This document shows, piece by piece, positions 1 to 6,711 of a DNA stretch of 7,032 nt; positions within the stretch are counted from its first letter, which is position 1; each line of letters starts with the position of its first letter. Origin of the DNA: Deinococcus malanensis (GTDB lineage Bacteria > Deinococcota > Deinococci > Deinococcales > Deinococcaceae); NCBI RefSeq assembly GCF_014647655.1, contig NZ_BMPP01000046.1:1-7032 (forward strand). Direction: 5' to 3'. The position numbers and the translations under genes were made by a program. The notes beneath the pieces were generated by a model, which saw only the letters and a list, made by a program, of their open reading frames with translations, was not told where the DNA came from and made no database searches.

Positions 1-2
1 AC

Positions 3-2228
3 CAGGGCATCAGTGTTGAGGGCAACGCGCAACCCACCCTGGAGAACAACATCTGCCAGGCCAATAAAAATGCAGGCATCAGGTACTCCGACACTGCTGC
101 TGGCGTCGCCAGGGGCAACACCTGTGAGAACAACACGCTCAGCGGCATCATTGTCACGGGCAACGCGCAACCCACCCTTGAGGGCAACACCTGCCGGAAC
201 AACACACAGGCAGGCATTGTCTACCTAGGGGAAGCAACTGGCATCGCTAGGGGCAACACCTGTGAGAACAACAACCACGGTATCAGTATCCAGGGCAACG
301 CACAGCTGACCCTGGAGAACAACACCTGCCAAGCCAATAAAATGGCAGGCATCGCCTATCTTGGTGCAGCAACTGGCACCGCCAAGGGCAACACGTGTGA
401 GAACAACATGCTCAGTGGCATCAGTGTCATGGACGAGGCTCAACCTACCCTCGAGGACAACACCTGCTGGGCCAACACGCAGGCGGGCATCAGGTACTCC
501 GATACTGCTGCTGGCGTTGCCAGGGGCAACATGTGTGAGAACAACATGCTCAGTGGCATCATCGTCGAGGGCGACGCGCAACCCACCCTCGAGGGCAACA
601 CCTGCCGGGCCAACACGCAGGCGGGCATCAGGTACTCCGGCACTGCTGCTAGCGTCGCCAAGGGCAACACCTGCGAGAACAACATGCTCAGTGGCATTAT
701 CGTCACGAAAGAGGCTCAACCCATCCTGGAGGACAACACCTGCCGGAACAACACGCAGGCGGGAATCGCCTACTTGGGCAATGCCAGTGGCTTCGCCAGG
801 AGCAATACCTGCGAGAACAACAAGCAAAACGGGATCCATGTCGAAGGAAACGCGAAGCCTACCCTGGAGGACAACACCTGCAAAGGCAACTCACAGACGG
901 GTATCGCGTACTTCAACACCGCCACAGGCGTCGCCAGGGGCAACACCTGTGAGAGCAACACCAACCAAGGCATCAGTGTCCAGAACAACGCGCAACCCAT
1001 CTTGGAGGGCAATACCTGCCGGAGCAACATGCAGGCAGGCATCGTCTACCTGGGGCAAGCGACTGGCATCGCGACAAGCAACATTTGCGAGAACAACACC
1101 AACCACGGCATCAATATCCAGGGCAACGCACAACCGACCCTGGAGAACAACTCCTGCAAGGCCAATAAGAAGGCAGGCATCGCCTATCTGGAGGAAGCAG
1201 CTGGCGTCGCCAGGGGCAACACTTGCGAGAACAACACTAACCAGGGCATCAGTGTTCAGGACAGCGCACAGCCCACCCTCGAGGACAACACCTGCCGGAA
1301 GAACACGCAGGCGGGCATCGTGTACTTCAACACCGCCGCTGGCATCGCCAGGAGCAATACCTGCGAGAACAACAAGCAAAACGGGATCCATGTCGAAGGA
1401 AACGCGAAGCCTACCCTGGAGGACAACACCTGCAAGGGCAACTCACAGACGGGTATCGCGTACTTCAACACCGCCGCTGGCATCGCCATGAGAAATACCT
1501 GCGAAAGCAACAACCACAGTGGCATACATGTTGAAGCAAACGCACAACCGACCCTGGAGGACAACACCTGCCGGAATAACACCCAGACAGGGATCGTGTA
1601 CTTCAACACCGCCACAGGCGTCGCCAGGGGAAATATCTGCGAAAACAACAAGTACAGTGGCATTCATGTCGAAGCAAACGCACAACCGACCTTGGAGGAC
1701 AACACCTGCCGCAATAACCTGAAGTCAGGCATCGGGTACTTCAACTCTGCTGGCGGCATCGCGACAGGCAACACTTGCGAGAACAACACGCTCGGCGGGA
1801 TTAAGGTCGGGGGCAACGCGCAACCTATTCTCAAGGACAACATCTGCCGGGACAACATGCAGGCAGGCATCCTCTACAACGAGCAGGCCGCAGGTCTCGC
1901 CAAGAGCAATACCTGTGAGAACAACAGGCAAAATGGGATCCATGTCGAAGGAAGTTCGAAGCCTACCGTAGAGGGAAATACAATCCTTCAGAACCGCTCG
2001 ATTGGGCTTCACGTCGCCGGTTCAGCAAGTCCAATCCTTGAGAACAATGTCGTGACGGAGAATCTAGGAGCGGGTATTAGATTTTCGAATCAAGCGAGAG
2101 GGGTCGCTCGGAACAACATGACCGCTAAGAACGGCGGACCGGACTTTGAGGTGCTTGGTCAAGCGGCCCCTGTGCGTGAAGGATTCAACGGGAGTTCCTC
2201 CTTGCTCGGCGGTGTGGTCTCCCGTTGA
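3..2228 (+). CDS. Right-handed parallel beta-helix repeat protein (5'-partial)
   Basis: The frame is open from the left edge to a TGA at 2226-2228, giving 741 visible residues. The ATG at 342 lies inside a repeat and is not the real start. The protein is almost entirely 23-residue coils (one has 22) in an alternating pair: one type reads roughly GNTCENN..GI.V...AQPTLE, the other DNTCR.N.QAGI.Y...A.G.AR. This 46-residue double unit matches the paired beta-helix repeats of the NosD/AlgE-like families (Beta_helix, PbH1, TIGR03804). About 32 coils are visible. Coils 2-29 each have one Cys at position 4, while coils 30 onward lose Cys and degenerate into a capping tail of about 80 residues ending VVSR. 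No catalytic residues, membrane segment or sorting motif is visible; the N-terminus, including any signal peptide, is missing. The fold is well supported. Function is unknown: such solenoids serve as surface, adhesive or sugar-acting proteins, but also as scaffolds. Confidence 0.85.
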   Translation, partial: QGISVEGNAQPTLENNICQANKNAGIRYSDTAAGVARGNTCENNTLSGIIVTGNAQPTLEGNTCRNNTQAGIVYLGEATGIARGNTCENNNHGISIQGNAQLTLENNTCQANKMAGIAYLGAATGTAKGNTCENNMLSGISVMDEAQPTLEDNTCWANTQAGIRYSDTAAGVARGNMCENNMLSGIIVEGDAQPTLEGNTCRANTQAGIRYSGTAASVAKGNTCENNMLSGIIVTKEAQPILEDNTCRNNTQAGIAYLGNASGFARSNTCENNKQNGIHVEGNAKPTLEDNTCKGNSQTGIAYFNTATGVARGNTCESNTNQGISVQNNAQPILEGNTCRSNMQAGIVYLGQATGIATSNICENNTNHGINIQGNAQPTLENNSCKANKKAGIAYLEEAAGVARGNTCENNTNQGISVQDSAQPTLEDNTCRKNTQAGIVYFNTAAGIARSNTCENNKQNGIHVEGNAKPTLEDNTCKGNSQTGIAYFNTAAGIAMRNTCESNNHSGIHVEANAQPTLEDNTCRNNTQTGIVYFNTATGVARGNICENNKYSGIHVEANAQPTLEDNTCRNNLKSGIGYFNSAGGIATGNTCENNTLGGIKVGGNAQPILKDNICRDNMQAGILYNEQAAGLAKSNTCENNRQNGIHVEGSSKPTVEGNTILQNRSIGLHVAGSASPILENNVVTENLGAGIRFSNQARGVARNNMTAKNGGPDFEVLGQAAPVREGFNGSSSLLGGVVSR
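793..923 (+). repeat. 131-bp near-identical repeat, copy 1
   Basis: This segment matches 1345-1475 over 131 bp with one difference (A at 884, G at 1436), which is silent in the Lys codon. The offset is 552 bp, exactly eight coils. Neighbouring coils are clearly more diverged, which points to recent duplication or gene conversion inside the array. Confidence 0.9.
1345..1475 (+). repeat. 131-bp near-identical repeat, copy 2
   Basis: Second copy of the segment at 793-923, with a single silent base difference at 1436. The identity stops abruptly on both sides (A rather than T just before it, GCTGGC rather than ACAGGC just after it), as expected for a discrete conversion or duplication tract. Confidence 0.9.
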
Positions 2229-2230
2229 GA

Positions 2231-2280
2231 AAAAGGAGGAGAGTTGCCCGCGACGCGTCGCGGGCAACTCTCCTCCTTTT
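2231..2280. terminator. Bidirectional intrinsic terminator, perfect 50-bp palindrome
   Basis: Two 25-base arms are exactly reverse-complementary with no spacer; the centre lies between 2255 and 2256 (cgacg|cgtcg). The left arm begins AAAAGGAGG and the right arm ends CCTCCTTTT, so a GC-rich hairpin followed by a U-tract forms in either direction. It starts two bases after the stop of the + strand beta-helix gene and lies 23 bp beyond the TAA of the - strand phosphatase gene. It therefore serves both convergent transcription units. In RNA a few central bases would form the loop. Confidence 0.92.
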
Positions 2281-2303
2281 GTCGTCGCAGGGCAGGTGCT
2301 TCA

Positions 2304-3884
2304 TTACCCGCAGTGCACGATCAGAGCAGTAGCGTTGTCCGCGCCGCCGGAGGAGAGGGCTGCGGCAATCAACGCGTCAGCCATGGCAATAGCGTCCTGC
2401 GCCTCAGTCATAATTCTCCAGAGATGTTGTGCGGGAATGCCACCCCAGACTCCGTCACTCATTAGGACGAGGCATTCTCCAGGAGCAAGCTTGAACTCAC
2501 TCGTAAAGCAGTACTCGGGTGTACGTTCGGTCACCCCTCCGAGGGAGCGAAGGATGGCATTGCGCTGTGGGTGGTGCGCAGCGTGCTCGGCGGTAAGGGC
2601 GCCCTGCCGGATCAAAAGTTCGACAAGCGAATGGTCCGGGGTCAGCTGCTCACACCCTCTTGGTGTAACGCGATAGGCACGCGTATCACCGACATGAACG
2701 AGCTGCACGGTAGTACCGTTGATCACGACACCTGTGAAAGTGCAGCCTCCAGGACGCGATCCCAATGCTGTATGCACGGCGGCATTCGCCTGCCAGAAGC
2801 GTTCCTCCGCTTGCTCCGAAGTACTCTCGACGAAGGAGCGTGTGGCAGCGCCGCTGGCCTCGTCACCCGCTTCAAGACCACCGATGCCGTCGGCAACGCA
2901 GGCAACCAGCCGGACGCCCGCAGCCTCGTGGAACGTTGCGTCCTGGTGGCTGTAGGCATAGGCGTCCTCGTTGAGGGGCCGCTCGGGATTCAGCCCTACG
3001 GTCGTCGCGACACCAATGCTGTAGCGAGGCGCTGGAGGACGGAGGAAGGCACACAGCTCGGCACGAAGCTGGTGTGGGGTGGGGCGCAGCGTGGGGTCAT
3101 GCTGCAGGAGACGACGAAGCAAATGAGGCACCCCAGGGATCACGGGCAGTCCCGCTGGAAGAACTGGGTCTTGATCTAATGAGGGCCAGCGTCCGGAAAT
3201 CCAGAAGGTGAGCAATGCCCCTAGCACGAACGTGGCGGTGGTGGGCGTGACGGGTTGGGAAGTATAGATCTCGGGGGGGGTAAGGCCCTCACGGTGAATG
3301 GAATCTGCCGTTGCGCCCAATGGGATGACAGTAGGGAGAGTTCTGAGGTGAAGGGCCTCGCTCGTTCGGAGGATGCTGGAGGGTTCAAGGTCAACAAGGC
3401 CATACCCATGGTGTTCAAGGGCAAGGACGAAATCCACGAGCTCATGCAGACAACGGGCTGCTTCTTTGAACGGTAGGGGGGCATCAAGTGGTGCCCCATC
3501 GGTCCATTCAAGGCCGAGCAGGTGGTCATTGATCCGGTGAGCACGGGGCAGCAGAGCAGACGGAGGGAAGTCCTCCCATACTGAGTGCGCCTGGTGCGAG
3601 ATGGTGAAGCGTGCTCCGGCATGCTCAGCCACGAACCACCCGCCTGGGAGGGTCCAGAGAAGTTCAAAGCCCTCGGGAAGTGAAGACTCCGGATAGGCTA
3701 AATCGTCCGCCGTTGGGTCAAGCTGCTCATCGAGGTCGTAGCTGATGCCGCCACTGACGGGCACTTCAGAGTGAGCGCGTGTGTCTCCATGGCCGAGCCC
3801 ATCTGAGTCACACGGGGATGTGGCGCGTGGAGCCCGGGAGTCGGACTCCGAGGCATCTGTTCGCGCAGTCTTCCCTCTCTTCAC
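2304..3884 (-). CDS. Degenerate kinase-like domain fused to PP2C Ser/Thr phosphatase
   Basis: This 526-residue protein has three parts. Residues 1-70 are polar and probably disordered. Residues about 70-285 look like a protein kinase fold: VDLEPSSIL aligns with HRDLKPSNIL, PPE with the APE motif, VLGALL..ISGRWP with the helix F region, and HDPTLRPT with the terminal DP..RPT. It has no glycine loop, no recognisable ATP-binding Lys and no DFG, and the HRDLKxxN Lys and Asn are Glu and Ser. It is probably a pseudokinase. Residues about 288-526 are a complete PP2C domain: phosphate-binding R302, NED at 305-307, ADGIGG with D332, GDTRAYR at 399-405, SDG with D477, and GADN with D516. It should remove phosphate from Ser/Thr in the cytoplasm using Mn/Mg. 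The GTG start overlaps the upstream stop (GTGA) and has no clear Shine-Dalgarno, suggesting translational coupling. It is the last gene of the operon. Confidence 0.92.
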   Translation of the reverse strand: MKRGKTARTDASESDSRAPRATSPCDSDGLGHGDTRAHSEVPVSGGISYDLDEQLDPTADDLAYPESSLPEGFELLWTLPGGWFVAEHAGARFTISHQAHSVWEDFPPSALLPRAHRINDHLLGLEWTDGAPLDAPLPFKEAARCLHELVDFVLALEHHGYGLVDLEPSSILRTSEALHLRTLPTVIPLGATADSIHREGLTPPEIYTSQPVTPTTATFVLGALLTFWISGRWPSLDQDPVLPAGLPVIPGVPHLLRRLLQHDPTLRPTPHQLRAELCAFLRPPAPRYSIGVATTVGLNPERPLNEDAYAYSHQDATFHEAAGVRLVACVADGIGGLEAGDEASGAATRSFVESTSEQAEERFWQANAAVHTALGSRPGGCTFTGVVINGTTVQLVHVGDTRAYRVTPRGCEQLTPDHSLVELLIRQGALTAEHAAHHPQRNAILRSLGGVTERTPEYCFTSEFKLAPGECLVLMSDGVWGGIPAQHLWRIMTEAQDAIAMADALIAAALSSGGADNATALIVHCG

Positions 3885-4378
3885 GTCGGGAGGTTCTGCC
3901 TGAAGATCAGCATCAGGTTGCCGAACGCGACTTCATCCCCATCCTGTAGTTCGGCTGGCTGGCTGATGGCTGCAGAGTAGGCCGAGTCACCCGTGCGCTT
4001 GAGGAAGACTCCGTTTGCGGAGTCAAGGTCCTGGACGTTCCACGTGCCGTTATGAAAGACAAACTGCGCGTGTCGGCGCGAGACGTGCTGCGCACCTGGG
4101 AGGTCCGTGACATCAATGTCCACCGGACCGGTAGCGGCATGAAATCGCCCGAGAACCACGGGAGACGCCACAAGGGGAAAGGTCAGATCGGCTGGGGCCC
4201 CGTGCCTTTTGAGTTGCAGGGACGCAGGCACCGGGTCGGCCAAAGGCGTCGAATGCTCGGCAGGAGTTGCGATATCCGTAGCGGTAAGGGGTGAGACTTC
4301 CGGCAGCTCGAGACCGCACCCATCACAAAATTCTGCGTGGAGTTCGTTCTCGGTTCCGCACTTTGAACAGATGATCAT
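3881..4378 (-). CDS. Zinc-ribbon plus FHA domain phosphothreonine-binding protein
   Basis: The protein has 165 residues. The N-terminus is a short zinc ribbon with two CxxC pairs (C4, C7, C18, C21). A Pro/Ala/Thr-rich linker (about 25-55) follows, then an FHA domain (about 55-160) with the family's key residues: G77-R78, S100-R-R-H103 for phosphothreonine binding, and N122-G123. FHA domains bind phosphothreonine peptides, so this is probably a non-enzymatic adaptor that recruits phosphorylated partners. The ribbon may contact another protein or nucleic acid. The ATG is supported by GAGG six bases upstream. The gene starts 19 bp after the nuclease-vWA stop and its TGA overlaps the GTG start of the phosphatase gene, so the three are almost certainly co-transcribed. 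No membrane segment or signal peptide is seen; it should be cytoplasmic. Which protein supplies the phosphothreonine is unknown. Confidence 0.93.
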   Translation of the reverse strand: MIICSKCGTENELHAEFCDGCGLELPEVSPLTATDIATPAEHSTPLADPVPASLQLKRHGAPADLTFPLVASPVVLGRFHAATGPVDIDVTDLPGAQHVSRRHAQFVFHNGTWNVQDLDSANGVFLKRTGDSAYSAAISQPAELQDGDEVAFGNLMLIFRQNLPT

Positions 4379-4384
4379 GATCGT

Positions 4385-4388
4385 CCTC
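4385..4388 (-). promoter_or_regulatory. Ribosome binding site of the FHA gene
   Basis: Read on the - strand, GAGG lies six bases before the ATG at 4378 (GAGG-ACGATC-ATG). It lies in the 19-bp gap after the stop of the nuclease-vWA gene and fixes the FHA start codon. Confidence 0.7.
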
Positions 4389-4397
4389 GTATGCCAT

Positions 4398-6521
4398 TCA
4401 TAGGCCGGTGTGGTGGCGGATCTCTTCTTCTGTCGGGAGGTCAGGATCCTGAGCGTGGATCGTCTGGGTTTTGGTGCCCAGTCTCAGCGTCTTGGACGTT
4501 CCGGCGCTGAGGCTCTGCGTACGGTGAAGTTCCTGGAGTGCGCGATCGACCGCGACGGTCATGACTCCGTTGTTCAGGTGCTGGGTCATGTTGCGCGCCA
4601 GTTGCAGCGTCCGCTGTGCCTGCGCAGGATCGGTGGAAGCCTGCCTGGTGGCGGAGGCAATGAGTTGCTCCAGGTTGCGCTGCTGAACCCACTGCATCAC
4701 GTCTGGCGCAACCCTCGCGCTAAGCGCCTGATCCGGGGTGTACGTAACGATGATGTCCATCGGTGAAGTTTGCTCGCTCACTCTAAGGCCCGGCACACGA
4801 TATGTGCAGCTAAGCTGAGCAATCCGCATGCGTGCGGCAGGCCGCGCAGGCAGGGTAAATTCGAGGAGATACGTGGCGCCATGGGTCGCATCGACATTGC
4901 CCAGGGCAAGAGGGATTCGCGTACAGTCCACTTCGGTCTGCGTGGGGTGAACGCGCGTGATCCGCTCGAGCTGGACGTCACGGACAAGGCGGGCGGTGAG
5001 GCTGACGTCCGTGACGACCTCATTGGCGGCGCGGCGCAACTCCTCAAGAAGCGCGGCAGGCAGTTCCGAGGCGCGGATGGCCGGCGGGTATGGATGGTGT
5101 GTGTCGGGGACGATGTCGATCGGAAGTCCCTGGGTGCGGTCGGTGATATGGACGAGCAGGTCTGTATTGACGTCGTCACCCACGCCCACAGTCGTGACGG
5201 GAATATTCGCCTGTGCGAGGCGTTCGGTTTCCTCGTTGACGTCATCCTCATCAACAGTCTGCCCATCAGTGAGCAAGATCAGACGACGGCTTCCATGCTC
5301 GGTGAGCAGCAGGTCGGTCGCCTCGCGCATTCCAGCCCCCATGAAGGTGCTGGGACCCTCACTGTCGAGTGCGTCGATGGCCTCGGACAGAACCTCATGG
5401 TTCTGCGCTGGCGTGAAGGTCGTCAGGATGACTGGCTCTTCGTCGAAACGAATCAAGGCAAAGCGGTCACGCGTCGTGAGGCCAGGGTCAGCGATGATGG
5501 TCTGCATCGCCTCAATCACGAGATCCATTTTGGTTTTGGGTTCCTGGTCAGCATCGTCGTCCCCATCGGTGACGTCGTCACTCATGCTGGCAGACGTGTC
5601 GAGGAGGAAGGCAACGCTCAGGTCGGGCCGAGCGTCGCGGGCGGCGGCGGTGGGGGTCAGGGTGAGCCGCACAAAGAGTTTCTGGTTGGCGGTGTCGGCG
5701 ACGAGATGGTCACGGTGCGCCAGGATATGCACGTTCAGGGCTGCCACGGGAGCGGCAGTCACGGTGATGGCTGGGGAAAGGTCACCGGTGTACTCCTCGA
5801 TGGGCGCATCTGTGACGAGGGTAGCGACTTTCAGGCAGAGTTCGACATGCTCACGTGGTGTGCTGTCGAACAGGCGCTGAAGCTTTGGGTCAAGCGTAGG
5901 AAGATGCGTGTAGATCTCGTCAAGCGTGGAATAGGCCTGAAGAATCGGGAGTGCTTTGACCTTGCCAAGCTGGCGCACCCCGCTGATCTTGTCTCTGGCA
6001 TCCCCAGCGAGGGCCCTGAAGAGCGGTATGAGGGGGGGACGCACCCCGAAACTGTTGAGGACGGCGGCCTCATCGATACGTCGAAAGCCATCGGGGGCGT
6101 CATCATCCGGAACCAGGACGTGGATGCGATCGTTAACGCAGGCATAGAGATCACGGTCGTTGGTCACGATCAGCACGGGACCAGTGCTGGCGACGGCCAT
6201 GGTTGCCATCACGTCATCTGCTTCGTGGGCATGAGCGTGCCACACTTCGAATCCTGCCTTGCGAGCCAATTTAGGCAGCGCATCGAGAAACGCCTGCTGC
6301 TCTGAGGTTCGTTGAGTTCGGCCGTCCTTGTACCCTGGCAGCAGAGCGTAGCGGAAGCTGCGTGACCGCTCGACAGCGGCGATCCTTCGGGAAGCACCCG
6401 TCATTCGGGCAACGTCACGAAGGACGTCAATGTAGGCATCGTAGGGGCTGGTTGTAGTGTCCTGGACTGCAAACCACGTACGGTAACCGAGGTTTTGCGC
6501 GTCGACGATCAGGGTGGTCAT
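4398..6521 (-). CDS. FEN/Pol I-type 5'-3' exonuclease fused to a vWA domain
   Basis: One uninterrupted 707-residue frame. Residues 1-245 resemble the 5' nuclease domain of DNA polymerase I: D7 in VDAQNLGYR, FRYALLPGYKDGR (56-68), EADD (100-103), TNDRD (120-124), AGDARDKISGV (172-182) and a reduced helix-hairpin-helix GVRQLGK. The usual metal-binding acids are present (D7, E100, D102, D103, D122, D124, D174, D177); the position of E. coli Pol I D63 appears to be E51. Residues about 250-300 are a beta region typical of what precedes a vWA domain. The vWA domain (about 300-470) has a full MIDAS: D308-T-S310-A-S312, T392, D419. A beta-sandwich (about 500-600) and a helical segment (605-670) follow. 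It is predicted to cut 5' flaps or ends of DNA and to bind a protein partner through the metal-dependent vWA site. GGAGG precedes the ATG, and no alternative start near residue 250 would yield a separate vWA protein. It is the first gene of the operon. I know of no standard gene name. Confidence 0.92.
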   Translation of the reverse strand: MTTLIVDAQNLGYRTWFAVQDTTTSPYDAYIDVLRDVARMTGASRRIAAVERSRSFRYALLPGYKDGRTQRTSEQQAFLDALPKLARKAGFEVWHAHAHEADDVMATMAVASTGPVLIVTNDRDLYACVNDRIHVLVPDDDAPDGFRRIDEAAVLNSFGVRPPLIPLFRALAGDARDKISGVRQLGKVKALPILQAYSTLDEIYTHLPTLDPKLQRLFDSTPREHVELCLKVATLVTDAPIEEYTGDLSPAITVTAAPVAALNVHILAHRDHLVADTANQKLFVRLTLTPTAAARDARPDLSVAFLLDTSASMSDDVTDGDDDADQEPKTKMDLVIEAMQTIIADPGLTTRDRFALIRFDEEPVILTTFTPAQNHEVLSEAIDALDSEGPSTFMGAGMREATDLLLTEHGSRRLILLTDGQTVDEDDVNEETERLAQANIPVTTVGVGDDVNTDLLVHITDRTQGLPIDIVPDTHHPYPPAIRASELPAALLEELRRAANEVVTDVSLTARLVRDVQLERITRVHPTQTEVDCTRIPLALGNVDATHGATYLLEFTLPARPAARMRIAQLSCTYRVPGLRVSEQTSPMDIIVTYTPDQALSARVAPDVMQWVQQRNLEQLIASATRQASTDPAQAQRTLQLARNMTQHLNNGVMTVAVDRALQELHRTQSLSAGTSKTLRLGTKTQTIHAQDPDLPTEEEIRHHTGL

Positions 6522-6525
6522 AGAA

Positions 6526-6530
6526 CCTCC
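6526..6530 (-). promoter_or_regulatory. Ribosome binding site of the nuclease-vWA gene
   Basis: On the - strand GGAGG is followed by TTCT and the ATG at 6521. The spacing is a little short, but the match is strong and supports this start and hence inclusion of D7 of the nuclease active site. Confidence 0.8.
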
Positions 6531-6711
6531 GATGAGTTCATCATTTCAGAATTGCGAGGAGACAGGCGCGGATATCCGGGAGTCAAGCCGGAAGATCAGA
6601 TGCAACGACGACCGACTCTTCGTTCCCTTGTGCGTGGAAGTTCCGAAGCAACACTGGGTAGTCGAGCTATCAATGACACCAACAAAATACTGTTGCCCCT
6701 TCTCGCATGCC
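6531..6711. other. Leader/promoter region of the operon, no gene seen
   Basis: No coding frame here looks real on either strand; a + strand frame through 6495-6731 has no family resemblance and overlaps the operon start. The stretch must hold the - strand operon promoter unless transcription begins further upstream. A TTGACT -35-like word (- strand, 6581-6586) has no convincing -10 at 16-18 bp. A 10-bp palindrome, CGGATATCCG, sits at 6569-6578. The response-motif-like site at 6665-6681 is listed separately. Confidence 0.5.
6665..6681 (-). promoter_or_regulatory. Possible DdrO (RDRM-like) operator, partial match
   Basis: The - strand reads TGGTGTCATTGATAGCT. Against the Deinococcus radiation/desiccation response motif as I recall it (TTATGTCATTGACATAA), 11 of 17 bases agree, including nine in a row (TGTCATTGA). 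It lies about 145 bp upstream of the nuclease-vWA ATG. The right half of the palindrome is poorly kept, so binding is doubtful. Confidence 0.25.

Larger units (their letters stand above)
3..1973 (+). repeat. Tandem 138-bp (2 x 69 bp) coding repeat array
   Basis: A tandem array encodes alternating 23-residue beta-helix coils with a 69-bp half-period and a 138-bp full period. The strongly conserved DNA words include gagaacaac and gacaacacctgcc. One 3-bp in-frame deletion shortens a coil near 268-270 (ENN-NHG). Because the period is a multiple of three, several other frames and the opposite strand also stay open and give spurious ORFs. After 1973 the coils no longer share the DNA consensus, so the array ends well before the gene does. 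Confidence 0.9.

Noticed and set aside
3..1973. CRISPR array suggested by regular short repeats
   Set aside because: There are no unique spacers; the repeats are coding, imperfect and in frame with a protein repeat.
225..2012. Several - strand and alternate + strand open frames across the repeat array
   Set aside because: They arise because the 69-bp period is a multiple of three, which keeps other frames open. Their proteins are shadow repeats without family resemblance.
342..2228. Beta-helix gene starting at the ATG at 342
   Set aside because: The same frame is open with in-register repeats back to position 3; this Met replaces an Asn/Thr-like residue inside a coil, so the gene starts off the left edge.
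2571..3179. + strand 202-codon frame opposite the phosphatase gene
   Set aside because: Antisense to the conserved PP2C motifs; no homology pattern or start signals of its own.
4770..6305. 511-codon + strand open frame opposite the nuclease-vWA gene
   Set aside because: It is antisense to a well-supported coding sequence with recognisable nuclease and vWA motifs; its own translation shows no domain, and GC-rich genes often leave long antisense frames.
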